This document shows, piece by piece, positions 1 to 7,186 of a stretch of DNA of 15,187 nt (position 1 is its first letter; each line of letters starts with the position of its first letter). The position numbers were made by a program, and so were the translations under genes. Origin of the DNA: Caldifarciminota bacterium (GTDB lineage: Bacteria > Hydrothermota > Tepidihabitantia > Tepidihabitantales > Tepidihabitantaceae); contig JAFGQF010000114.1 of NCBI GenBank assembly GCA_016935775.1, forward strand, positions 1 to 15,187. The letters are read 5' to 3'. The notes beneath the pieces are model-generated. The model was given only the letters and a program-made list of their open reading frames with translations, searched no databases and was not told where the DNA came from.

Positions 1-1472
1 GCCCAGACGCCGGTGTACTCCCAGCCCTGGCCCGAGAACGGCGGCAGGGTGTCCATCCCGAACGACGGGTCGGAGGCGGTCGAGGACATCGCGCCGACAA
101 AGAACGCGCCATCGGTTATCTCGACCGGCGGCGACAGGTTGACCATGTACCACTGCGGCGCGCTGACATTGACGGTCTGGATGTGCCAGGTATCGCCCGG
201 GCTGCCGCCGGGGCCGTTGTCGTCGAAGATGCCGAACGCACAGTCAACGCCGGTGGCCGACTGGCCGTTGAACCGGATGCTGGTGATGCTGCACGGATAG
301 ACCGGGGGCACGAACCGGTTGCCGTAGCCGCCCGGGCCGTTCCACGAGTAGTAGGCGGCGGCCACGCCATTGTCCCAGGTGAGCGTGCCGGGCAGGGTCA
401 GAACCTGGAGCTCGACCCTGGCGGTGTCGTTCAGGGGATTGGCGTCGCCGGTCAGCCGGGTGTAGACCTCGATGATGTAGGTGCCGTTGGTCGTCGGAGT
501 CCAGGCGTTGGGAAAGACGAGCGAGTCGGTGTTGCCCGGGTTCGGCACCGAGGCCATCGTCGAGTCGAAGAACAGCACCGAGCCGGACGACCGCTTCACC
601 TTGACGTAGGAAGTGAAGTCGGTCTCGGGCTGGTTGCCGAAGTTCTCGGCCACGGCCCAGAACTCAAGCGGCTGGTCGCGCAGGGTCGAAACGCCGCCGT
701 TACGGTCGTTCATCGCGTTACGGATGCCGGCGTCATGGACCTGGTAGCTCGTGGACTCAGGCGGGTAGAAGAGCACCGCCAGGCTGTCGTGGTACATGTT
801 GCCGGGTGGGGTCGAGCCCGAAAGGTAATTGAGCCCGACGCTGCCCGAGACGTTCTCGATGCCGGTCTGGTTGTTCTCCGGGGCCCAGCCATTGTAGGGC
901 GTGCCGCGCTGGAGCTCGTACTGGATGAGGATCGAGGAGTCGGCCTTGGTCAGGATTATCTGGAAGCTGTTGGCGCCGCTCACCCCGGAACCGGGCGCCC
1001 AGAACGGCACCGTGTTCCACTGGATGATGCAGGAGTCGGCGTTATTGGACCAGATGTAGACCGAGCCCGAGTCCTCGGGGTTCAGGTCGGACATCATCGG
1101 CGCGATGACATTGTTCGCGCGCGTCGGGCTGGGCACGCCCGGGAACGGGCTGGCGTTCATCGTATTGTCGTGGAAGGCGATGTAGCCGTTCGAGCCGATA
1201 TGGAAGGCCGAAACGGTGTACCAGTAGTACGGGAAATCGAAGCCGACCTGGAACGGGCCAACGATATTGTCGTCGCCGAACCCGGTCACCTCGGTGCCCT
1301 GGGAGCGGATGTCGACCCAGTTATAGACCGGGCCGCCGGCGGTGTCGGAGTCGATGTAGCGGTAGCCGTACTGGTCCGGCCCGCCGCCGCCCCACACCGG
1401 CGGGGTAGTGTTGCCGCCCGGGCCGACTATTGTCAGGCCGAGCAGGGCAAGCGTCACGATGGTTGCTGTCAC
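1..1472 (-). CDS. Secreted multidomain beta-sandwich protein, C-terminus cut by window edge
   Basis: The reading frame is open for 490 codons from a GTG start to the window edge, so the 3' end is missing. The start is fixed by an AGGAGG box (complement of 1477-1482), four bases before GTG; no other start codon lies between it and an in-frame upstream stop. Residues 1-17 form a short hydrophobic signal-like segment that oddly lacks a basic N-region. Residues about 70-235 resemble the nidogen-like all-beta module of secreted candidate-phylum proteins (IGSNGYIAF, then NNVIAPMMSDL, then SCIIQWNTVPFW, then SFQIILTKADSSILIQYE). Residues about 245-357 look like a CARDB-type adhesion Ig domain, ending in GDANPLNDTARVE. 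Residues about 362-490 are a further beta-sandwich with Tyr/Trp/Gly-rich loops (TWDNGVAAAYYSW, FGIFDDNGPGGSPGD). No catalytic motif is visible. A surface or extracellular role, perhaps binding or structural, is inferred. The missing end may carry a sorting domain like that of the protease at 4243-6822. Confidence 0.85.
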   Translation of the reverse strand, partial: MTATIVTLALLGLTIVGPGGNTTPPVWGGGGPDQYGYRYIDSDTAGGPVYNWVDIRSQGTEVTGFGDDNIVGPFQVGFDFPYYWYTVSAFHIGSNGYIAFHDNTMNASPFPGVPSPTRANNVIAPMMSDLNPEDSGSVYIWSNNADSCIIQWNTVPFWAPGSGVSGANSFQIILTKADSSILIQYELQRGTPYNGWAPENNQTGIENVSGSVGLNYLSGSTPPGNMYHDSLAVLFYPPESTSYQVHDAGIRNAMNDRNGGVSTLRDQPLEFWAVAENFGNQPETDFTSYVKVKRSSGSVLFFDSTMASVPNPGNTDSLVFPNAWTPTTNGTYIIEVYTRLTGDANPLNDTARVELQVLTLPGTLTWDNGVAAAYYSWNGPGGYGNRFVPPVYPCSITSIRFNGQSATGVDCAFGIFDDNGPGGSPGDTWHIQTVNVSAPQWYMVNLSPPVEITDGAFFVGAMSSTASDPSFGMDTLPPFSGQGWEYTGVW

Positions 1473-1554
1473 TGTACCTCCTCTTTCTTGCCGCGCGCCC
1501 GACCGACACTGCCGGCCGGCCCGCGCGAGCGCCTTCTAGGTTTTCCTACCGGGG

Positions 1555-1583
1555 AATATACGCCCGGCCGGGCGGAGAGTCAA
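1555..1583 (-). promoter_or_regulatory. Sigma-70-type promoter for the secreted protein gene at 1-1472
   Basis: On the minus strand, TTGACT (complement of 1578-1583) is followed by a 17-base spacer and TATATT (complement of 1555-1560). This is five of six matches at each box with ideal spacing. The predicted start near 1548 gives a leader of about 76 bases before the GTG at 1472. The promoter is divergent from that of murA. Confidence 0.75.
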
Positions 1584-1585
1584 GG

Positions 1586-1620
1586 GAATGGCGAATGGCG
1601 AGTGACGAATGGCGAATGAC
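1586..1620 (+). repeat. Heptad repeat array, GARTGRC class (5 units)
   Basis: Five consecutive seven-base units read GAATGGC, GAATGGC, GAGTGAC, GAATGGC, GAATGAC. The array begins three bases outside the -35 box of the divergent minus-strand promoter and ends 15 bases before the murA -35 box. The same unit type recurs at 11985-12012 and 14555-14575, each time just upstream of a gene. Confidence 0.85.
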
Positions 1621-1635
1621 CTGGCCGGCGCGCTC

Positions 1636-1663
1636 TTGCCTGCGGCCCGGGGGATGGTATGAT
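1636..1663 (+). promoter_or_regulatory. Promoter of murA with extended -10, leaderless arrangement
   Basis: TTGCCT (1636-1641), a 16-base spacer and TATGAT (1658-1663) are preceded by TG at 1655-1656, which makes an extended -10. Transcription would start around 1670-1672, at or within two bases of the murA ATG at 1672. No Shine-Dalgarno sequence lies in front of that ATG. Confidence 0.6.
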
Positions 1664-1671
1664 GCTGTCCG

Positions 1672-2931
1672 ATGGACCGATTCGTCATCCACGGCGGCCG
1701 GCGACTTGAGGGCCGGGTGACGGCCGCCAGCGCCAAGAACGCGGTGCTGCCGATTCTCGCCGCCTGCCTGCTGACCGACGAGGAATGCGTCATCCGGGGC
1801 GTGCCCCGGCTTGAGGACGTCGCGACGATGGCGCGGCTGCTCGAAACGATGGGCGTCGAGGTGGCGTGGCGCGGCAGGACCGTGCGGCTGCGGGCCGGTC
1901 GGGTGAGCGAGCGCGCGCCCTACGACATCGTCCGCAAGATGCGGGCGAGCTACTACGTGCTCGGGCCGCTTGTCGGCCGGCTGGGCCGGGCCGAGGTCTC
2001 CCTGCCCGGCGGGTGCGCGATCGGCGCCCGGCCGGTGGATTTGCACCTCAAGGGCATCGAGGCCCTGGGCGCCGAGGTCCGGGTGGAGCACGGCTACATC
2101 AAGGCGCGGGCGCGGAAGCTGCGCGGGGCCGGGATGGTCCTCGAAGGAACCAACGGCCCGAGTGTCGGCGCGACCGCGAACACGATGATGGCCGCGGTAC
2201 TGGCGCAGGGCATCACCGAAATCCGCGGCGCGGCCTGTGAGCCCGAGGTGGCCGACCTGGCCGCGTTCCTGAACCGGATGGGCGCGCGGGTCGAGGGCGC
2301 GGGCACGCCGACCGTGCGCGTCCGCGGCGTCAGCCGGCTGCGCGGGGCCGAGCACCGGCCGATACCGGACCGGATCGAGGCCGGGACGCTGGCCGTCGCG
2401 GCCGCGATGACCCGCGGACAGGTGGAAATCAGGAACTGCCGGCCCGACCACCTCGGGGTTGTCATCGAGACGTTGCGCGCAACCGGGGCCGAGGTCACGG
2501 CCCGCCGGACCTCGCTGGCAGTGTCCGGCCCGGGCCGGCCCGGGCCCGTGATCATCGGCACCGCGCCCTATCCCGGGTTTCCCACCGACCTGCAGGCCCA
2601 GTTCACCGCGCTGCTGTGCCTGGCGCGCGGAACAAGCGTCGTCACCGAGAGCATCTTCGAAAACCGGTTCCTGCACGCGATGGAACTGGCGCGGATGGGC
2701 GCACAAATCGAGGTGACCGGCCGGACCGCGGTCATCAAGGGCGTGGCCCGGCTGCAGTCGGCCCAGGTGATGGCGTCGGACCTGCGGGCGTCGGCGGCGC
2801 TGGTGCTGGCCGGGCTGGTGGCCCGGGGCGAGACGGTGGTCAGGAGAATCTACCATCTCGACCGGGGTTACGAGCGGCTCGAACAGAAACTCGCCGGGCT
2901 GGGCGCGCGCATCGAACGGCTGGCGGAATGA
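1672..2931 (+). CDS. murA: UDP-N-acetylglucosamine 1-carboxyvinyltransferase (MurA)
   Basis: MurA transfers enolpyruvate from PEP to UDP-GlcNAc, the first committed cytosolic step of peptidoglycan synthesis. The protein is 419 residues, the normal length. Family landmarks are all present: K22-N23 in the segment SAKNAVLPILAACLL; the catalytic cysteine at residue 115 in SLPGGCAIGARPVDLH, the same number as in E. coli; and the acidic residue D306 in YPGFPTDLQAQFTALL. Cys115 rather than Asp predicts the usual fosfomycin-sensitive form. The N-terminus (MDRFVIHGGRRLEG) is canonical, so the ATG at 1672 is right even though no Shine-Dalgarno site precedes it. The promoter -10 ends eight bases upstream, so the message is probably leaderless. 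The stop codon overlaps an ATG at 2928 (ATGA) in the frame of ispG, see that entry. Confidence 0.97.
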   Translation: MDRFVIHGGRRLEGRVTAASAKNAVLPILAACLLTDEECVIRGVPRLEDVATMARLLETMGVEVAWRGRTVRLRAGRVSERAPYDIVRKMRASYYVLGPLVGRLGRAEVSLPGGCAIGARPVDLHLKGIEALGAEVRVEHGYIKARARKLRGAGMVLEGTNGPSVGATANTMMAAVLAQGITEIRGAACEPEVADLAAFLNRMGARVEGAGTPTVRVRGVSRLRGAEHRPIPDRIEAGTLAVAAAMTRGQVEIRNCRPDHLGVVIETLRATGAEVTARRTSLAVSGPGRPGPVIIGTAPYPGFPTDLQAQFTALLCLARGTSVVTESIFENRFLHAMELARMGAQIEVTGRTAVIKGVARLQSAQVMASDLRASAALVLAGLVARGETVVRRIYHLDRGYERLEQKLAGLGARIERLAE

Positions 2932-2938
2932 AGAAGAA

Positions 2939-3095
2939 CCGCCAAGACACCAAGGGGCGGACGAAGGCAGAAGTCAGAAACCAGAAACGTGAAGTCAGAA
3001 CTGAGGACGGGAAACAACCACGAAGACACCAGGCACACCAAGGGTCCGGACGGGGACACGGGGTGAAACACCAGGACACCGGGAGCACGAAGGGT
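2939..3095 (+). repeat. Mixed degenerate repeat block between murA and ispG
   Basis: The gap holds two repeat types. At 2968-3002 there are five heptads of the CAG class: CAGAAGT, CAGAAAC, CAGAAAC, GTGAAGT, CAGAACT. Around them (about 2939-2960, 3015-3045 and 3066-3095) are looser units of the form CACCAAGG or CACGAAGA, with a period near eight or nine bases. The block is relatively rich in A on the plus strand, unlike the flanking genes. It stays open in the ispG frame but would encode only a Lys/Arg/Gln/His-rich stretch unlike any IspG N-terminus. Confidence 0.75.
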
Positions 3096-4166
3096 CGAGG
3101 TGTCCGGCGCAGGACGCGGGCGGTGAAGGTCGGACGACTCGTCATCGGCGGCGGTGCGCCGGTGCGGGTGCAGTCGATGACCAATACGCGGACCGATGAC
3201 ATCCGGGCGACCGTGCGCCAGGCGCGCAGGCTGGAGCGCGTCGGGTGCGAGCTGGTGCGAATCACGGTGCCGGACGAGCGGGCCGTCCAGGCGTTGCCCG
3301 AAATCAGACGGCGGCTTCGCCTGCCGTTGGTCGCCGACGTCCACTTCGACCACCGGCTGGCCCTGGCCGCGCTACGCGCCGGGTTTGACAAGGTGCGCGT
3401 CAACCCGGGCAATATCGGCTCGACCCGCAAGGTCAAGGAGGTCATTCGGTGCGCGGCCGATTGCGGAGCGGCAATCCGGGTCGGGGTGAATGCCGGCTCG
3501 ATTGCCCGGCCCCTGGTTGCCCGGCACGGCGGGCCGACGGTCGCGGCGATGCTCGAGAGCCTGGCCGAGTGCCTGGAACCGTTCGAGCAGCTGAGGTTCC
3601 GGGACGTGGTGCTGTCGGCCAAGACGATCAGCGTGCCCGACACGATTGCCGTCTGTCGCGCGATTGCCCGGCGATGGCGCTACCCGCTGCACCTCGGGTT
3701 GACCGAGGCCGGTTTGCCGCTGGCCGGCGCGACCCGGTCCGCGGCCGCGCTCGTGCCGCTGCTGCTTGAAGGAATCGGCGACACCATCCGGGTGTCGCTG
3801 GCCGGGGACCCGGTGCGGGAGGTTGCGGTGGCCTGGGATTTGCTCGGGGCGCTGGAGCTGCGGCGGCGCGGCCCGATGGTCTACGCATGCCCGACCTGCG
3901 GACGTACCGAGATCGACGTTGAACGGCTGGCGCGCCAGGTCGAGCGGGCGCTCGGGGACACCCGGCAGCCGCTGCGCATCGCGGTGATGGGCTGCGTGGT
4001 GAACGGGCCGGGCGAGGCGCGCGCGGCGGACTTCGGCATCTGCGGTGGCAGAGGCCGGGGCGCGATATTCGTCCGCGGCAAGGTGGTCAAGACCGTGCCC
4101 GAGAGCGAGCTGGTGACCGAGCTGGCGCGGCTCGTCCGGGAGTCAACCGGCTTGGGCGAGGATTGA
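3063..4166 (+). CDS. ispG: 4-hydroxy-3-methylbut-2-enyl diphosphate synthase (IspG/GcpE)
   Basis: IspG is the iron-sulfur enzyme of the MEP isoprenoid pathway that converts MEcPP to HMBPP. The TIM-barrel part begins GGGAPVRVQSMTNTRTDD and includes VADVHFDHRLAL, KVRVNPGNIG and IRVGVNAGS. The cluster ligands are C276 and C279 (ACPTCGR) and C311, with E318 in MGCVVNGPGE. Their spacing is identical to E. coli C270, C273, C305 and E312. This is the short form without the extra insert domain. The start is uncertain. The frame is open back to an ATG at 2928 that overlaps the murA stop (ATGA), giving 412 residues, but the added 45 residues are translated repeat. GTG at 3063 gives 367 residues, the family length, offset from E. 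coli by only six. GTG at 3123 would give a slightly truncated barrel. Probably cotranscribed with murA. Confidence 0.93.
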   Translation: MKHQDTGSTKGRGVRRRTRAVKVGRLVIGGGAPVRVQSMTNTRTDDIRATVRQARRLERVGCELVRITVPDERAVQALPEIRRRLRLPLVADVHFDHRLALAALRAGFDKVRVNPGNIGSTRKVKEVIRCAADCGAAIRVGVNAGSIARPLVARHGGPTVAAMLESLAECLEPFEQLRFRDVVLSAKTISVPDTIAVCRAIARRWRYPLHLGLTEAGLPLAGATRSAAALVPLLLEGIGDTIRVSLAGDPVREVAVAWDLLGALELRRRGPMVYACPTCGRTEIDVERLARQVERALGDTRQPLRIAVMGCVVNGPGEARAADFGICGGRGRGAIFVRGKVVKTVPESELVTELARLVRESTGLGED

Positions 4167-4193
4167 CGCCGGGCTGGCCGAGGCCCCGGGGTT

Positions 4194-4202
4194 TGCTATA
4201 AT
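4194..4202 (+). promoter_or_regulatory. Extended -10 promoter of the S8 protease gene
   Basis: TGCTATAAT is a perfect -10 box (4197-4202) with the TG extension. No good -35 lies 16-18 bases upstream. TTGACG at 4163-4168, over the ispG stop, is 28 bases away and too far to pair with it. The leader would be about 34 bases, with an AGGAGG site at 4231-4236. Confidence 0.6.
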
Positions 4203-4242
4203 CTTTCGGGCAGCAATCCAGATGACAGACAGGAGGAGACCG

Positions 4243-6822
4243 ATGTTGAAAGTACAGCTCGTGCTGGCCGCGCTGTTCGCCACCGCGGCATTGGCCGGCC
4301 CCGAGGTAGGGCTGGTCCAGGGCTTTCGGTTCGACCCGAAGGCCGCCGTGCCGGCGTCTTCGCCGGCCCTGACCGTTGATGGTTACGAGGGCGATGACCA
4401 GTACTGCCTGGTCCAGTTCGACGGGCCGGTGCGGCAGGAGTGGAAAGATGAAGTCGAGCAGCTGGGCGCGGATTTGTATTGGTACGTGCACCAGTACGCG
4501 TTTATCAGCCGCGTGCCGAACGAGCGGCTGGCCGCGGTCACGGCCGCGCCCCACGTGCGCTGGGTCGGGACGTTCCAGCCGGCGTGGAAGCTGTTCCCGG
4601 GCCTGGAACAGGCGTACGGGCCGCAGGGCCTGATCGTCGCCCTGTTCCCGGACGCAGACGGCTGGCAGGTGCTCGACGAGCTGGCCGCGCTCGGGGCGGC
4701 GAATATCATCCCCGAGTTCAATGAGTGGAACCGGTCGGCGCGGCTGGACATTGACGGCGCGAGCATCGCCGATATCGCCCGGCTGCCGGGCGTGGCCTGG
4801 GTCGAGCCTTACGGCGAGATTACGCCCGACAATGTGAACGTGCAGTGGGTGGACCAGCATGGCTATTCGGCGTCGGACACAAGCCGGACAGTCTGGGCAA
4901 GGGGCGTGAGCGGCTCGTCGGTGGTCATCGGGCTGACCGATACCCAGCTCTGGATGGGCCACGACCTTTTCCGCGACCCGGCGAACAATACGCCGAGCCC
5001 GACCCACCGCAAGGTGGTCCACTATTACGGCACCCAGGGCGCGAATAATCACGGCACCCATACCGCCGGGACCATCTGCGGCGACGATGGGCCGGTGGGC
5101 GGCAGTTCGTGGAACGATGGCCTGGCGAGGGATTCCCGGCTTTATTTCCAGTTCTACTCGGCGTTCCCGTCCGGCTGGGACATGAACGTCTGGTTCCGGG
5201 GCCCGGATTCGGGCGTGGCGGGACTCCGGGCGTTCAACCACTCGATGAGCCTGTCGCGCAAGGACACTTTCAACACTTACGTTTTCAGCGATATGACCGC
5301 CGACCAGTTTGTCTGGAACCATCCCGAGTTCATGCACTGTAACTCGATGGGCAACTACGGCTATAACCGGATGGGCCACCCGGTCTGCGCCAAGAACATC
5401 ATCTCGGTCGGCTCGACCGAGAACGGCACGTCGTGCCGGGCCCTGTCGAGCTTCAGCTCCTGGGGCCCGACCACCGACGGCCGGATGAAGCCACAGCTTG
5501 TTTCGCCCGGGTCGAACGTCTACTCGGCTTCGCACACGAGCGCCTCGGGCTACGTTTCGCTGTCCGGGACTTCGATGGCGACGCCGAACATGACCGCGGC
5601 GACCGCGCTGGTCCGCGACTACTTCCGCAAGGGGTTCTACCCGACCGGCGACACGACCACCGGCTCGCCGACGGAGATATCGGGTGCGCTGAACAAGGCG
5701 GTGGCGATTGTCGGGGCGGACAATGACATCACCGGTCAGACCGTTCCCAACAACCAGGTCGGGTGGGGCCGCGTCGACCTCGACTCGTCGCTCTTTTTCG
5801 CGGGCGACGAGAGCAGGCTCTGGGTGATGGACGAGGCGGCCGGGCTCTCGACCGGCGACTCGGCGGTCTACCAGGTCCAGGTGGACGGCGACAATCGGCC
5901 GTTCCGGGTCGCGCTCTGCTGGTCCGACTTTCCGGGCACGATGCAGGCCCAGCTCATCCTGGTCAACAACCTCGACCTGGTGGTCATTGACCCGGCGGGC
6001 ACCGAGTACAAGGGCAATGTCTGGTCGGGCGGCCAGTCGCAGACCGGCGGCATCCACGACACGCTGAACGTCGAGGAGTGCTTCCGGCTGAACAGCCCGG
6101 CGACCGGGCTCTGGACGGTCAAGGTGAGGGCGCCGAACTGCCCACAGGGGCCGCAGCCGTTCGCGCTCGCCGCGATCGGGATTCTCGGCGCGGGCGCGGC
6201 CGGCGATGTCGGCGTTGACCTTATCGTCGCGCCGACCGGCCAGGTGGATTCGGGCGTGGTGGTCGTACCGAAAGCGCTGGTCCGCAACCACGGCGCCGGG
6301 ACCGAGAACTTCCTGGTCCGGTTCGCGGTTGACGACGGGTACGCCGACACGGTCGACGTCACGCTGGCCGCGGGCGCGGCCGACACCGTCAGCTTCACCG
6401 ACTGGACCGCGCTGGCGGTCGGCGTCTTCACGGCCCGTTGTTCGACGATGCTGGCGGGTGACGCCAACCCGGCGAACGACGCGGTCGAGGACACGTTCGA
6501 GGTGATACCGCCCACCGGGATTGCCGAGGGCGGCAGCCTGCCGCGCCGGTTCGAGCTGGCGCCGGGCGAGCCGACCCCGTTCCGGCGGCAGACCCAAGTC
6601 CGCTACGGGTTGCCGCGGCCGGCCGGGGTCGAACTGGCGGTCTACTCGGTCACGGGCGAGCTGGTCCGGACGCTCGCTTCCGGGCCGCAGGCCGCGGGCT
6701 GGTACCGTGCGGCTTGGAACGGGCGCGACGAGGCGGGCCGCGAGGTGAGCCGGGGTATCTACTACTGCCGGTTGACCAGCGACGCCGGCTCGGGTGTCAC
6801 CAAGCTGGTCAAGCTCGACTAG
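4243..6822 (+). CDS. Secreted subtilisin-like serine protease (S8) with C-terminal beta domains and FlgD-like sorting domain
   Basis: Predicted extracellular endopeptidase of 859 residues. AGGAGG (4231-4236) sits six bases before the ATG at 4243, which excludes the earlier in-frame ATG at 4222. Residues 1-18 are a signal peptide (cleavage near ALA-GPE). Residues about 30-200 look like a pro-region. The S8 core spans about 225-515, with D233 in VVIGLTDTQ, H270 in NNHGTHTAGT, the oxyanion asparagine N371 in SMGNYG and catalytic S444 in SLSGTSMATPN. The Asp motif is DTQ rather than the usual D-S/T-G. Next comes a jelly-roll domain like those after Kp43-type subtilases (about 540-650; LVNNLDLVVIDPAG, then GPQPFALAAIG), then a CARDB-like Ig domain (about 660-760), then a FlgD/type-A-sorting-like domain (about 770-859) with VRYGLPRPAGVELAVYSVTG and RGIYYCRLTS. 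The gene is flanked by its own promoter and terminator, so it is monocistronic. Confidence 0.93.
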   Translation: MLKVQLVLAALFATAALAGPEVGLVQGFRFDPKAAVPASSPALTVDGYEGDDQYCLVQFDGPVRQEWKDEVEQLGADLYWYVHQYAFISRVPNERLAAVTAAPHVRWVGTFQPAWKLFPGLEQAYGPQGLIVALFPDADGWQVLDELAALGAANIIPEFNEWNRSARLDIDGASIADIARLPGVAWVEPYGEITPDNVNVQWVDQHGYSASDTSRTVWARGVSGSSVVIGLTDTQLWMGHDLFRDPANNTPSPTHRKVVHYYGTQGANNHGTHTAGTICGDDGPVGGSSWNDGLARDSRLYFQFYSAFPSGWDMNVWFRGPDSGVAGLRAFNHSMSLSRKDTFNTYVFSDMTADQFVWNHPEFMHCNSMGNYGYNRMGHPVCAKNIISVGSTENGTSCRALSSFSSWGPTTDGRMKPQLVSPGSNVYSASHTSASGYVSLSGTSMATPNMTAATALVRDYFRKGFYPTGDTTTGSPTEISGALNKAVAIVGADNDITGQTVPNNQVGWGRVDLDSSLFFAGDESRLWVMDEAAGLSTGDSAVYQVQVDGDNRPFRVALCWSDFPGTMQAQLILVNNLDLVVIDPAGTEYKGNVWSGGQSQTGGIHDTLNVEECFRLNSPATGLWTVKVRAPNCPQGPQPFALAAIGILGAGAAGDVGVDLIVAPTGQVDSGVVVVPKALVRNHGAGTENFLVRFAVDDGYADTVDVTLAAGAADTVSFTDWTALAVGVFTARCSTMLAGDANPANDAVEDTFEVIPPTGIAEGGSLPRRFELAPGEPTPFRRQTQVRYGLPRPAGVELAVYSVTGELVRTLASGPQAAGWYRAAWNGRDEAGREVSRGIYYCRLTSDAGSGVTKLVKLD

Positions 6823-6839
6823 CCGGGCAGAGTCAGCGA

Positions 6840-6875
6840 GGCGGGCAGCGGCGCGGCCGCTGCCCGCCCTCTTTC
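6840..6875 (+). terminator. Rho-independent-type terminator after the S8 protease
   Basis: A perfect 13-bp GC-rich stem pairs 6840-6852 with 6856-6868 around a three-base loop (6853-6855). It is followed by CTCTTTC, a short and imperfect T tract. It starts 17 bases after the protease stop and ends just before the -35 box of the next unit. Confidence 0.75.
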
Positions 6876-6879
6876 GGGT

Positions 6880-6908
6880 TTGACTCGCCCGGCCGGCAGG
6901 CTTACAAT
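6880..6908 (+). promoter_or_regulatory. Sigma-70-type promoter of the small-protein / methyltransferase operon
   Basis: TTGACT (6880-6885), a 17-base spacer and TACAAT (6903-6908). The predicted start near 6915 gives a leader of about 32 bases that contains the AAGGAG ribosome-binding site at 6933-6938. Confidence 0.75.
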
Positions 6909-6946
6909 CCGCTCCTGAAGCGTCCGGCTTGAAAGGAGACCTTGTC

Positions 6947-7186
6947 TTGAGAAGTCACCCGATACCCCGCCCGCTGCTGGCGGCCGTGTTCGTCTGTCTG
7001 CTGCTGCCGGCCAGCGCGCTTGCCTACCTGGACCCGGGCACGGGCAGTTTCATCATCCAGATGCTGATCGGCGCGGTGCTGGGCGGGCTGGTGGCGGTTG
7101 GCGTGTTCTGGCGCAGGGTGCTGGGCTTTTTCAAGCGGCTCTTCGGACGCGGCACGCAGGACGATGGCAAGCCCAGGGCCGGGTGA
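6947..7186 (+). CDS. Small membrane/secreted protein with YLDPGTGS motif
   Basis: The protein is 79 residues from TTG at 6947, placed eight bases after AAGGAG (6933-6938). The in-frame TTG at 6929 lies before the ribosome-binding site and is rejected. Residues 1-26 are a clear signal peptide ending ALA. The mature protein opens with YLDPGTGSF (residues 27-35), then a hydrophobic membrane segment (about 35-54; IIQMLIGAVLGGLVAVGVF), then a basic aromatic tail (WRRVLGFFKRLFGRG). I recall similar short proteins with an A-Y-L/I-D-P-G-T-G-S opening and one transmembrane helix in many bacteria, often near surface-polysaccharide or methyltransferase genes, but I know no established function. The ATG of the next gene lies inside it (23-base overlap), so the two are translationally coupled and probably act together at the membrane. 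Confidence 0.8.
   Translation: MRSHPIPRPLLAAVFVCLLLPASALAYLDPGTGSFIIQMLIGAVLGGLVAVGVFWRRVLGFFKRLFGRGTQDDGKPRAG

Noticed and set aside
183..1619. A 478-codon plus-strand frame over the left-edge gene
   Set aside because: The minus strand has a promoter, AGGAGG and a domain-like protein. The plus frame is Val/Gly/Arg-rich and runs through the divergent promoter region.
2616..2927. Extension of the ispG frame back into murA
   Set aside because: It lies wholly within murA in another frame, has no ribosome-binding site, and would add about 100 residues unlike IspG.
4169..4193. Possible terminator hairpin after ispG
   Set aside because: The best fold needs a three-base bulge, leaves short stems of four and three pairs, and overlaps the next promoter, so it is too weak to call.
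4163..4202. TTGACG over the ispG stop as the -35 partner of TATAAT at 4197
   Set aside because: The spacer would be 28 bases, far from 16-18. The TG-extended -10 alone explains the promoter better.
4087..6597. An 836-codon open frame on the minus strand opposite the S8 protease
   Set aside because: It is Arg/Ala/Gly/Pro-rich with no domain-like pattern and lies opposite a gene with clear catalytic motifs, a signal peptide and a ribosome-binding site. Long antisense frames are expected at this GC content.
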